A stretch of DNA of 64,000 bases, from assembly GCF_947172395.1 (NCBI RefSeq), contig NC_069107.1:8538101-8602100 (forward strand). Direction: 5' to 3'. Every line of letters begins with the position of its first letter. Position 1 is the first letter of the stretch. Below are positions 11,720 through 22,385 of this stretch, in pieces. The position numbers and the translations under genes were made by a program. Below the pieces are notes generated by a model. That model was not told the DNA's origin, did no database searches, and saw nothing but the letters and a program-made list of their open reading frames with translations. Source of the stretch: Bicyclus anynana (taxonomy: Eukaryota > Arthropoda > Insecta > Lepidoptera > Nymphalidae).

Positions 11720-12334
11720 AGTGTTGCCAGGTCCAGTGTACTGAATATTGGAATTTGCGATAGTTGAAAGACCTATAAAAACAGGATTTTGGTAATCAAC
11801 ATTTTATTTTTTGCGAATTCTTCGTTATTATAAATAAATAAAATAAAAAAAAAAACTGTAAAATCAAGATATTCATAAGAGTAAAACTACGGATCTCATA
11901 AGAAGGATCAGAGTCACTCAGCGCGCGAAGAAGTACTTCTGCGTATTATTGGAGTACTTCTGCGTGATCGAATCAGAAACGAAGATATATGCAAAAGAAG
12001 CAAAGTTACACGACATAGCTAAAAGCAACAGGTGGGGCACATAGTTCAGAGCCAATTGACGTTTGGGTCCCAAGATGCTGTAATGGTGACCCAACGCTGG
12101 GAGACGCAGTGTTGTTTGACTTCCTACTAGGTGCACGAGCGGGTTGCAGGGAGCTGAATGCTTTCGAATCAAGCCGTGGTGTTTGAAAGTCCACACAAGA
12201 AGCTTATGGTTAGCAGTAATAGGAACATTCGATTGATTTTGTATAGTCCATAATATGAACATTCAATCAAAGTAATGCAAATATACCGAAAGTGGGTACA
12301 TCTCGCATATATCGGGTAAACCTGGCAACACTAA
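11720..12334. repeat. 14-bp inverted repeat bracketing a LINE relict
   Basis: TAGTGTTGCCAGGT at about 11720-11733 and its reverse complement at about 12321-12334 enclose about 615 bp, including the RTE fragment. In a 64-kb window one such 14-bp pair within 1 kb could arise by chance, so this is only suggestive of a composite insertion. Confidence 0.35.
11951..12210 (+). pseudogene. RTE-type LINE ORF, decayed C-terminal fragment
   Basis: The plus strand encodes GVLLRDRIRNEDICKRSKVT from 11951. This is the conserved region just after the reverse transcriptase core of lepidopteran RTE-clade retrotransposons. It continues in shifted frames through GHIVQ and a GWGPK/EW-like segment (nucleotides GGGTCCCAAGATGCTG) to the region equivalent to RVAGSRWMQ. 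It is interrupted by stops at about 12018 and 12130 and by frame changes. The protein would normally carry endonuclease and RT domains; only about the last 80 residues are represented. The minus frames 11918-12262 and 12006-12194 are shadows. A short duplication of GTACTTCTGCGT lies immediately upstream (11932-11964). Confidence 0.8.
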
Positions 12335-13253
12335 AAATACGATGTTCGCGCAAATTTCGGGAATTTCAAAGTCGTATACTCTCTAATGGGACAAGTGAAA
12401 TGTTTCCATGCGTACACACGTAAGATAATAACCGGCAGAAAAACGCCAGTAGACGATGATTTCGGTAAAGAATCCCCCACATGGCCACTTTATCGGGAGC
12501 CGCGGACGAAATTTGACAAAAGAATTTTATTAACGTATAAATTCAACATGTCCGTCCGTCGGCCGATCGGTGTACTTTGGTACTTGGCTCAATTTCGGAG
12601 AAACATCGGCTTTTTGCCCCCAAAGACTCCAACTCGTTCAATTAAAGGCACAAAATTAACGATTGAACACATTTTATAGTTGTACAGACAATGCAACAGT
12701 CGCATTGATTCATTGATTCAAAGGAAAACAAAATTCAAAATTAAAAAATATATTATATTTATTTTTTACATTGTACAATAGTGTAATAATCTAAGACTAA
12801 TAAAATCAATGTAAAGCGCTAAACCAATTCGTTTATTCATTAAACTTTCTATTTTTTTTGAAAATTGTTAGTTTTAATAAATAAATAAATTCTAATTATG
12901 ATAAGATAATTATTCAAAAATAATATTCTGTTAGAATAATTAAAGCATTATAATTTCACAGATTATTTTACTTGTTACGTTAAAGAATAATATGTTGCCT
13001 GTAAAATGATATATTGTTTTCATCATTAAATTTGAATGTAAATATTTTCTGATTTTTAGTATTATCGTTGATGTTTTAATGTTTATCAAAAAACTGTAAT
13101 TTGTAAGTTAGGGACATACATATTTTTGCACTTCAAATTTGAATTTTGGCATTTATTAAAAGAGATTTTCTCCACTCATCTGTTGTCAAAATTCTTTCAG
13201 TACATATTTCATTTAGTGATTGTATACTAATTAGTACTTATTGTAAGCTGGCT
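12335..13253. other. Non-coding stretch
   Basis: Holds a GC-richer 300-bp block (12340-12680) with a 97-codon plus frame (12386-12679). Its composition is more protein-like than its neighbours', but I recognise no domain and see no supporting splice or polyadenylation context. The rest is AT-rich. Confidence 0.45.
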
Positions 13254-13325
13254 TTTAATAACTACTCAACCTACTACCGGTTCAAAGCAGATTCTAACTG
13301 AGAAGGCAGCAAAAAACTCATATTC
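13254..13325 (-). repeat. Fragment of dispersed CTTCCGAACCGGT repeat
   Basis: Plus strand CTACTACCGGTTCAAAGCAG ATTCTAACTGAGAAGGCAGC AAAAAACTC is the reverse complement of the shared block, with the GAGAAGAGCCGGCAAGAAAC side also present but diverged. Confidence 0.55.
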
Positions 13326-16300
13326 TTTATACGGTGTGGATTAATACTTCGTGATATTATAAACACAAAAATGTCTGTAATAATACTTTGTATTAGTATA
13401 AATGGAAGTACGTAATTAAACAACAGAATTCGATATCTACCAGACATACGCACTCACATGTAGCCTGGATCGGTACAATAGGATTACATAGCCATAAATG
13501 GATCGGAGCAACCAGTTATGACCGCTTATGATTCTACTATACGATACTTAACATTTTTGTACCTTTTGTTTTGTATAGAACTTGTGTTCTTGCATTTTAA
13601 TTTAGGCTTAGGGGGCAATGAATTAAATGCGTGCGCTGTAAGCTTTATTTCTGTTCTTAATGCTTTTGATTTTGTGTCAATGCGCGCTCGGCTTTAAGCT
13701 TTACGTAATGTTGTTCTATGTATTTACGTGTACTGTAATGACGTCCGTCCGTCTATATTATACAACTTTAACAAAATTATGAAATATTAGAAATACTAAA
13801 TATGAAATGTAGTTTATATCATAAACAAGCTACATTGTCTGATTCGGTTTATTTGCAAAACCAACACAAAGTTAGATGAGTTTTACTTTTCTGTTATTAA
13901 TATTTCATGAAAAATTATCAGAGATAGTTTATAATATAGTCTTAAAAGCTTTCTATAGCAAGATTGAGTAATTAATATAATTATAGCATTAGAGAAACAA
14001 ACATCATAGAAATATAGAGCTAGAGTTGCGTAGCTAACTCAACTGACATAAATAAATAACTAGAAATGTTTTATTAAGTAATTGAACTCAACATTGTTAA
14101 AGGCAGTAATTAAAAGAAAGAAAAAAGGAAATGCAATATAAAATCTCATATTATAATGATGGCAGAAACAGTTTTCTTATTATTAAAAATTAAAGGAGCA
14201 TTAATCACGTAAGACACTTACGCATATTGAAAAAACTTACATACATAGATTATTTATGTACCTACCGATATATCATAATCGTGTACATTACAAATATATT
14301 CAAAGTTATGCCAGTAATATAAACCTGTTGAATAAAAAAAAACGTAGATCTCTTAAAAGGCGATCGCGCGGCGCGATTTTAGTTTGGAAGCGGGCTATTA
14401 TCAATCTTTGTAAAGATATAAAATTACTTAACGATATTTTACAACCATTTATTCCTCTTTTATGGATTACCGAGACCATTAAGAACATCAAACGGAAGCC
14501 CAACAACAGAATATGTAGACGAAATAAATTTTAATAAACCATGCGATGTTGAATCGAAAAGAAAAAAAAGATCCACACACAAAGACTGGAGTCCGGAGCG
14601 AACGGGTCAATATTAAAAAAATTAGGAACAATTCAAATCAAATTCGAATTCTTGTTAGAGAAGGACGCTTGTAGGGTTGATGACCCGTTGAAATGTCAGC
14701 ACACATCTGTCTCGTTCTCTCCACGGGCCGATGTATACACTTATCGCATTCTATGAGATGTTGATCTTGATACGTCACATTTTTAATAAACGAACTCCAT
14801 ATGACATGGCGCACGGAAATTCGTTCCAATGATTAATATGGCCGCCGCTTACGTATACGAAACTAATACTTTGTTTCTGAACGTTATTAGAAATATTGAT
14901 AGTTTCATGTCATTGCTCGTGTTTGTGATCGTCCGATAAACGATTCGAAGATAGAAAGTCTGTCGAGTAGAGAATTGAATGCATGAGAGAATAGACAATA
15001 ATATGTAGGCAGCGAACGCAAAAAACACAATTCGAATCCCACTATCTCTGTATCTTAAATAGTTATAAATGTCTAAATTATTATTATTTGTTTCAATTCT
15101 TTTTTTATTATGCTCGTATCTGATAAGTGCTAGCTAACGTTTTGCGCACAACATGTATTAATTAGGACGTTTCTTACGGTTGAGCGAGTTCAATAACGTA
15201 ATAATCTTGTCGCCTTTGGCATTCTTAGCTGTTGCTCGGATTCCTATTTTAATTTTGACATTAATAAGTACAGCAGACGGACAGACAAAACGAATGAAAA
15301 ACGAGCGCCGCGATCCAACAAAAACCTCGTCGAAGTGTACTTACTAGGCATCACACTGAGCCGTTTCATTACAACGGAAATAAAAAAGTTCATATTTGAC
15401 GTTTAACAAATTGTTCCTTTTTCAAATCGACCAATGAGACCATTGTATTCTGTTCCTAATGGCGTGTTCTATTTTCAAATCTCATTCTCTTTTCAAATCT
15501 CGCCCGCCTTTCAGATTCATTCGAATTTGGAATGTGTTGCGTCGGATACGTTTTCCCACACGTCTTTTTGAGTTGTTTGTCTTTTAAATGAGTTGATTAA
15601 TAGGAGGTTGCGTTAGTGCCGATTGTTAAGACTCTTTACATGTGACGACTTGTGGTGATATCTAGAGTACAAGAAACACATTCGCCGGTCGGGCCGATGT
15701 TACGTGGACTTGTCGGAACATGTAACAAAAGTGAAAATGATTTATTGTGATCATATAAATTGTCGACGGCGCATTTGAGCACGGGTAGAGTGGCATTAAA
15801 GTTTTAATCTAAAATATGCATCAGCGAAATCCTCGAAATGGCCAAATGTCGTATCTATCCGGGCGGGAGTTATTGCCAAAATGCATAAACATCAAAGGGG
15901 TTTTTTGAAAAAAGATTTAAAATTGAAGGGCGCGTCCCTAGTGTAGGCAAAAATGGCGTCCGAGATTATAATAACGATTTTAAAGTCCCCTTCGTCTATT
16001 TTTTTTTATTTTTAGTATTTTTTGGTAGGGTTGCGTAAGTGGACGCGGGGTCCGGTGGAAATTTTGACGCTGATGCGAAATCTAAAATGGGGTGAACCTC
16101 GACACGTATCTCAATTTCGTAACTCTATTATGAATACGCTTTACACACACACACACATGTAAACTATACTAAAGCTTTTATTAAATTACATATTCTAGTT
16201 AAATATAGAAAAACCATGGGTAAATGGGCAAAGCAAATGTAGAAAATAGAAATAAATAAAATAAAACAAATTAAAAGCACTTTTACAATTTCAAAAGAAA

Positions 16301-17002
16301 CCTTTAATTAATTTTGAATTTTGTAAAAATAACTAATAAAGAAATAAAAAATATATGGAATTAGCATTTTAAGTACGAGTAAGTGTGTAAAAAGAAGATT
16401 TACATAATTTCTTTTCAATAAAAATCAAAGAATCCAAACTATTATTGTTGATGTACTATGTACTATGACATGAGTAGAGTACGTAAAAGACATTTCACAA
16501 TGGCGTACTCGATTCGAGTCAATTCAAGACCAAATCTGTACCAATTGTCCCGTCGCTTTATCAATAAAAATAAAAATCCTCGAGGAAGTCACCAATTTGT
16601 GTAGCGAGTACCATAGGACGAGCGTAGTGCAAATAGCGATCCTATTCCATAAGCGATTAAGTTTGTTTTTTATTATAAACCGTTTTATGGGGACAATCAT
16701 TATTGTTTATGCCGTCAAGAGCATGGTTTTGATATTGATTATTTTATGTGAAGATGAAATATCTGTAAATTTATGGAATTGCTTTTAGTAAATTACCTTT
16801 AGTACTTTTATAACTATATTTTCTTTAGATAATCTAAATAACTTGGTTATGGTCATTATGCTTATAATTTTGTGTAAGTGTTTTTAATGTAATGTTAAGT
16901 CTGTCTTTACTTAATATAATACCTGTATTTTCACTAATAAACCAGATAGCAGAAATTGCGCGAGTTTGCAAAAGTAGGACTTTTAAAATATCAGCAACAT
17001 TT
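13326..17002. other. 3.7-kb non-coding stretch with one motif-rich island
   Basis: No gene recognised. A (CA)7 microsatellite lies at about 16143-16157. A GC-richer island at 15420-15570 has the dispersed motif at 15464-15480 and related TTTTCAAATCTC words. The frames at 14256-14534 (+), 14306-14506 (-), 14638-14829 (-) and 16597-16788 (+) have no family features. Confidence 0.5.
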
Positions 17003-17090
17003 TCATTATTATTATTAGCATAATCATCATCATTATCATTATCATCGTCATCGTATCAGCCGATACGATGGACGTCCACTGCTATCGTCT
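17003..17090 (-). repeat. RTE-type LINE 3' end with ATC/ATT microsatellite tail
   Basis: On the minus strand AGCAGTGGACGTCCATCG, then a GATACGATGATGATAATGAT tail: this is the end of the RTE ORF (QQWTSI) and the microsatellite that normally terminates these elements. The same end is intact at 63880-63945. Confidence 0.7.
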
Positions 17091-18547
17091 TTTAGTAGCG
17101 ACCAAAAATAGAGTTCAATGGTAATCCAAGTCGGTCAAAAGCAGGAAGTACAAGAAACCTAATACATTGTACCGCATTATAAGGTACTTGATCTGAGGGT
17201 CCATTTTCGCCAATACCGTTAGAAACTGATTATATACAAATGATAGCAGATATTTGAAATTCAATTTTCTAATATGAAATAGAATCAGGTGTTACTTTCC
17301 GGAAGTTCTTTGAGTAATTATTTTTTTTTCGCAAGATACTTTCATATAGGTACGTTAAAACTCACCCGTATTTCGTCAGTCCTTTCTTAGTACGTAGAGC
17401 GACTTGGATAAAAATTAAATTGCATTTTACTTAATGCTTAATTTACTTTGTGTTTTAATAACGTTTTATCTAAGTCAGTTAAAGTTCAAGTCTTCTATAA
17501 GAATTATGCTATGCATATTAATTATCTTACACAGAACGATCTCTTATCAAATAAATAAAAGAAAAATCATAATATATTACCAGTTTAAATTTCTAGTATG
17601 TACCTATTCCTAGTATTTCATTAGGTTCTATTTAATATTCCACAGCCATATTCCACAGGCTACCGGTTTTTATATCACGTAGTTTTCAAACATCGAACGC
17701 CGATGCCTATCTACACCCGGGTTTACGTATTAAACGGATATTGTCGTAGCGTTCCAATTTCAAATTTCAAAAAAATATATACAAAAAGAACAATCGGAAA
17801 ACGCCAGCACGTCGCGGCGATAACGCAACGGATTCGAAATTTTAAATAGTTCCATATTCAAACGCCGATTTCAAATATGGCCGGCCGATTGTTTCCCGTT
17901 TTCGCCGGCCGTTTAGTCCGAGCGATGGTTTTTAATATGCGGGCTACGCATTTATTGAAGTTTCACAATGGGGCAATATGGCTACTAGAATTACTGCCCA
18001 TATAATTGTTGGTCCTTTCCTTTCCTTAGCTACTAGTGCGTAAGTCATTTTTTTATCAACACGAATATGTTTGTTGTTGTGATTTTTCATAATGTTAAGA
18101 CACGGACTAACGTGTACTAAAGGTTTTAAAGTGATGTTTTAGTTTTAAGACCTTTGATTATTTTTATTGATAACAATGTTAATAATATTCATTCATGAAA
18201 TATTTCCAATCACATAAACTTCCTTGTTTATACGTCGAAATTTAAATTTAACATCAACTAACATACAAAATACATTACATATCGCCAAATATTTAATTGC
18301 AACTGAAATGTATTTGAAATTTAACTGCGATTTGCATTATCAAAGTTTACACCCCCGCTCTATTTTATTTATCTTTTAATTTATTTTCTTTATGCTTTCA
18401 GAAATATTTTTTTTTATTTAGTGTTGCCATTTCAACTAAATCATATTCAGCGTTTAATTCATTAAAGTTTTGTAAAGTTATATCTTACTCAAAGTATTAT
18501 TTACATACCAATTAAAATACAATGCTCAAATGTCACACCAATAAGCA
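17091..18547. other. Non-coding stretch with GC-rich island
   Basis: The island at 17745-17960 is strikingly GC-richer than its surroundings, with GGCCGGCC and CGCCGGCCG words. It carries two motif copies (17749-17765 and 17847-17863). No gene is seen. It could be a regulatory or conserved non-coding element; that is inference. Confidence 0.5.
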
Positions 18548-18571
18548 GACTAAGTCACGGGCATTAGCTAG
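18548..18571 (+). mobile_element. Helitron 3' terminus fragment
   Basis: GACTAAGTCACGGGCATTAG CTAG matches the GACGAAGTCGCGGGCAACAG CTAG 3' end of HelLep-like elements. The following bases TAATTAATATG equal those following the complete Helitron at 34086, which could be chance. Confidence 0.5.
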
Positions 18572-18608
18572 TAATTAATATGTTGTATTATAATGTATAT
18601 GTGTTACT

Positions 18609-18650
18609 CACTGACATTTTACACGCGCGATCCAAATAGAAATGTCAGTG
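18609..18650. repeat. 11-bp inverted repeat (hairpin)
   Basis: CACTGACATTT (18609-18619) pairs with AAATGTCAGTG (18640-18650) around a 20-nt GC-richer loop. No element family recognised. Confidence 0.5.
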
Positions 18651-19821
18651 GTATTTTAAATTTGTCATAGGTGCCCTTGCGCAACTCAGATAGCCTTTGT
18701 AAATATTGATTTACTTTATAAAATCTGTTTTCAAGGTTGCCATCTTGTAAAATATCACCTACGACAACTTTTTTACTAACATATTCAAATTATTCAATTA
18801 CCAGAATATCCATTACAAGGTAATTTAAAAATCGAACGCTTGTGGTAGAAATTATAAATTATACTTAGAGTCAATACTATCTAATCTATCTCTTTATAAT
18901 ATTTTGAATTGCAAGCATAATTCATAATACATAAACTAAAATAACTTATTATTTTAATATAATATAATATGTATTTTAATAAAATTGTTATCTTTATTAT
19001 TTTAAATCTAATTATTCCTGAATAATTGAGTTCTTTATACTTTTACGTAATATTTTTTTGTCTTTTACATTAAAATTAAATTCTAACGGATATTTCTTAT
19101 ACCTAATAATTTATTTTAATTAATTTAAGAGTTTTAAAGTTTCTTATATTAACAATCAAACTGCACAGCAGTTTGTTCGTTAATGAAGGAAAAATAATGA
19201 AAAAATAATAAGTCATCTAGTGAAATAATATTTTCTATAGTAGGTATTCTTTATTATTTTACGTGAGATACATGCAACGTATATTCGATAAAAAAGAAGC
19301 ATTTACAGACTGTTTTAAATTACGTTCGTTATATGGAATTTTAGTTTAAAACGATGTATTTTTTTTGCTTTAATAAAAATCACACTCAAAACACGTAAGT
19401 TAGTTACAAAAATTAAAAAGCCAATCAGTATGCGTTCCAAGATTCGATTCCTGCTCACGTCCTGTAGAAATTAAAGTGTACCGTACATATAATGTTATTA
19501 CGACTTTCTATACCGTTTTCGGCGTATCAAGTGTCCATTATAGGTGGAAAAATGTATTTTGTCGCTTTTGCATAATCCGACGTTATGATTGCCCACTGCC
19601 CATTGTTGTAAGGCTGTGGTCTTTGAATATTAAATGGCAGTATGTAGGCCGTTGTTCGTTCAAATGTCTAAATATTTGTTTAGCGGAAAATGTTATTTAG
19701 ATTTATAAATTTATTGTTCTGCTTTGTAATGTCATTGTCACTAAATAATCTTTGGGTCTATAATGTTAAGCCTATTTTTTATATATTTACCAGCAAGTGT
19801 TATCTGGATACAGATGCTGAC
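18651..19821. other. AT-rich non-coding stretch
   Basis: One motif copy at 18823-18839. No gene seen; the 74-codon plus frame at 19476-19700 has no recognisable features. Confidence 0.5.
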
Positions 19822-19862
19822 TGTAGAACCAAAAATATTTATTTAATATTTTTGGTTCTACA
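19822..19862. repeat. Perfect 18-bp hairpin with 5-nt loop
   Basis: TGTAGAACCAAAAATATT (19822-19839) and its exact reverse complement (19845-19862) flank TATTT. The surrounding sequence is unrelated AT-rich DNA. Confidence 0.75.
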
Positions 19863-21288
19863 ATAATTAATATATATTTTTATTATTGTGATTAAGTATA
19901 ATAAAAGACTGGATAAAGGATGTATCAATGAGCAATGACAAACGACAATAATTTTACTATCACACTATAAATATTATACTTACGACCAAACATAGAAACT
20001 CCTACTTTTTGGATGTTGGTCAGAAAAATATGAATAAGCGATATTCAGTCTAAGAGTGACATATCTAAAATCAACGAAATTCACTTTGCATTTAATTACT
20101 TAAAAAAGTCCTCCTAGTAAATAGCCTTTGAAAGTATTATGCATATTTCTAACATGATTATGATGATTCTTTTGGTGGGGATGATAATGCTGCCATAGCT
20201 GATTATGATGATATTAATGATGACTCAGATAAAAGTGAATGCCCAATCATTCAGTTTATAAAAGTATTAACAAAATATTATGTGCCACTATACTTAATTA
20301 GCCCCAACTACAGTTACAAATCAACGTTTTACAATCTACCAATTTATATATCATAAATAAAACGAGCAAATATAAGCACTGTTATTTAAACAATAAGGGC
20401 AGTATTCGCTTGCATGTATTTTTCTGTTTTCGGTAGATAATGTCATGCACTATTACAGATGGGATCGAATGTACGGAGTGAGATTTTAGAAGCGGTCAGC
20501 GAAGAGAAACTTAATCTTATTGTTTGTAGCAAACTTGTAGATTTGCTTAGTTAATTTTAAAATTAAATCGGAATCCAAAGTAGAAACTATCAGAATAAAG
20601 TTTGGCCCCAAAAAGCTCATTTTTAGTAAATAGAAACATATTTTCTCAAAAACCCTGTGACTAAACCAAAAACAAATAAACTGGCTGACTAGGCAAACGC
20701 GTCCCTTCGACCTAATTATAGCTTTTCATCAGCCTTGATTGTAGATAGGTTCAAGCATCTGTAACTGAATAATAAAGAGAAAATATTTTTTTATTTATTT
20801 CTTTGTGACAAACAGGCTAAGCTATTAAGTATTTTCCACCAATAGAGATCTAGATTATCAACGAGTGACGCAGTCAAGGCAGAAAAGTGTCTGCTAGTGT
20901 GATGTACAAAAATAATAACTATAAAAAAGTTAGTCTAGCCTCACTGACCGTTCTCAAAACCCCACCCTCCATCGATACCAAATGAACACAATGTATTGAT
21001 ATTAAAAATCGTGTTTTTGTTCCGTCCCGACTTGAAACAAAGCGTCAGTAACTAATTCGTATGGAATGACTTGCACTCTGCAACCATTGTCCGTTGCTAT
21101 ACAAAAAAAAAGTATCGTACATTTTTTTTCTAATCATAGATAATTGTCGTTAATAATTGTATTCGTTACTTGCTTTTACATGCTGCTCGGACTGTGTTTT
21201 GTAATAACGAAAGTACCCAGATACCAATTTGTTACACTTTTTTTAACTAAGGCCAACGTAGGGCTTCAATCTTATATTGCATCGTCAC
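19863..21288. other. AT-rich non-coding stretch
   Basis: No gene or recognised repeat. Confidence 0.5.
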
Positions 21289-21385
21289 TTAACACGTTCA
21301 CAGTTTAGAGACTCCGAAAGGAGTAGTAATGGAGCTTTTCGCACTTCTATGACTCCTCGAGGAGTCTCGCACCTGAAATGGTTAA
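21289..21385. mobile_element. TTAA-bounded MITE candidate (piggyBac-like), 97 bp
   Basis: Both ends are TTAA (21289-21292 and 21382-21385). Inside, imperfect inverted termini TTAACACGTTCACAG...GAGACTCC and, from the other side, TTAACCATTTCAGGTGCGAG ACTCC converge. A perfect 16-bp palindrome GACTCCTCGAGGAGTC lies at 21351-21366. TTAA target duplications are typical of piggyBac-superfamily elements. No transposase is present. Chance TTAA placement in AT-rich DNA is the main alternative. Confidence 0.5.
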
Positions 21386-21677
21386 TGTAGTATTATTAGA
21401 AGAAAGACAAGATGGTATCTCCAATCATAAGAGGAATAAGATCGCCTATAACAGGATATCATGTTGTAAGGCATATATGGTGCAATTTCCAGCACTTCAC
21501 AGATGCATAAATGCCCTGAGGACTCATTACGAGATTGGTTAAGTTATGTTATACATAAACTTAAATTAAATATTTTTTTAAATGAAAATGAAATATCAAT
21601 AATTGAATAATATTTCTTATGAAAAAAAACTTACATTTTTTTTATAACTACAAGTTAAAGTTTTTAAATACAATTTT

Positions 21678-21725
21678 ACTTGGTATATGTATATAAAGTT
21701 AATAATTTATATACATATACCAAGT
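21678..21725. repeat. Perfect 20-bp hairpin with 8-nt loop
   Basis: ACTTGGTATATGTATATAAA (21678-21697) and its exact reverse complement (21706-21725) flank GTTAATAA. The 74-codon frame starting at 21687 begins inside it and is not convincing. Confidence 0.75.
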
Positions 21726-22234
21726 GAATATATAAAGTGCACGCTTGTTGTGTGGAACGTTGGTTGTTGGAGGTTTAATTCGAAAATCGATTCGTCACTC
21801 GATTATAATGACGCCCGTATACGGAATGAAATTTCAAAACGATTTCTCGATGAACTGAAGTTTTGTCTCGAAAACTTTTATTTTTCTGGAATCGGCAACT
21901 TTATGTGTTGAATAATTTATGAACAACTCACTTTCCGGGGCTTTTGGGTAACGTTTTTCGATAAAAATTCGTTCGAAAAACGCCTTTTATATACACATTA
22001 ACATTATTTATGTGGTTTGGAAAGAGCGGTTGAATATAATGTGCGGATTGTCAAAAGTTTTTGTAGCCTTTTATAGGAAATTCTTTTTTAAACTTTATTA
22101 CAATATTATTACAGCAAAAACCTGACTTGTTGTATTTAGCATGCATTTATGAAACCATTGTCAAAAAATAATAATAATTAAGTATTATTTAATTATTTAT
22201 AATATATGAATATCTATTATTACTATATTAAGTA
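21726..22234. other. Non-coding stretch
   Basis: A GC-richer island at 21740-21980 shows no recognisable coding or repeat content; the remainder is AT-rich. Confidence 0.45.
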
Positions 22235-22385
22235 CTAGCGGACGCCCGCGACTACGACCGCGTGATATTCAGTTTTTTACAAATCCCTCAAATTCCCAAA
22301 ATTTCAGCCAAATCGGTACAGTAGTTGTGGCGTTAAAGAGTAAGTAAAAAACATCCATACATACTAATTTTCAATTTTATGTAAA
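22235..22385 (-). mobile_element. Helitron (HelLep-like), internally shortened
   Basis: The plus strand starts CTAGCGGACGCCCGCGACTA CG (CTAG end at 22235) and runs through ACAAATCCC and AATTTCAGCCAAATCGGTAC AG to CATACATACTAA near the 5' end. On the minus strand this is a non-autonomous Helitron ending GCGGGCGTCCGCTAG. It is shorter than usual copies because the centre is deleted. Confidence 0.75.

Noticed and set aside
11720..12334. 14-bp inverted repeat as termini of a transposon
   Set aside because: Kept only as a weak repeat feature: no target duplication, and one such pair is plausible by chance in 64 kb.
12386..12679. 97-codon plus frame with mixed composition
   Set aside because: Looks more protein-like than most, but I recognise no domain and see no splice or polyadenylation support; left as unassigned non-coding DNA.
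19822..19862. miRNA precursor candidate
   Set aside because: The stem is perfect and only 18 bp with a 5-nt loop, too short for a Drosha/Dicer substrate; no known insect miRNA seed matched from memory.
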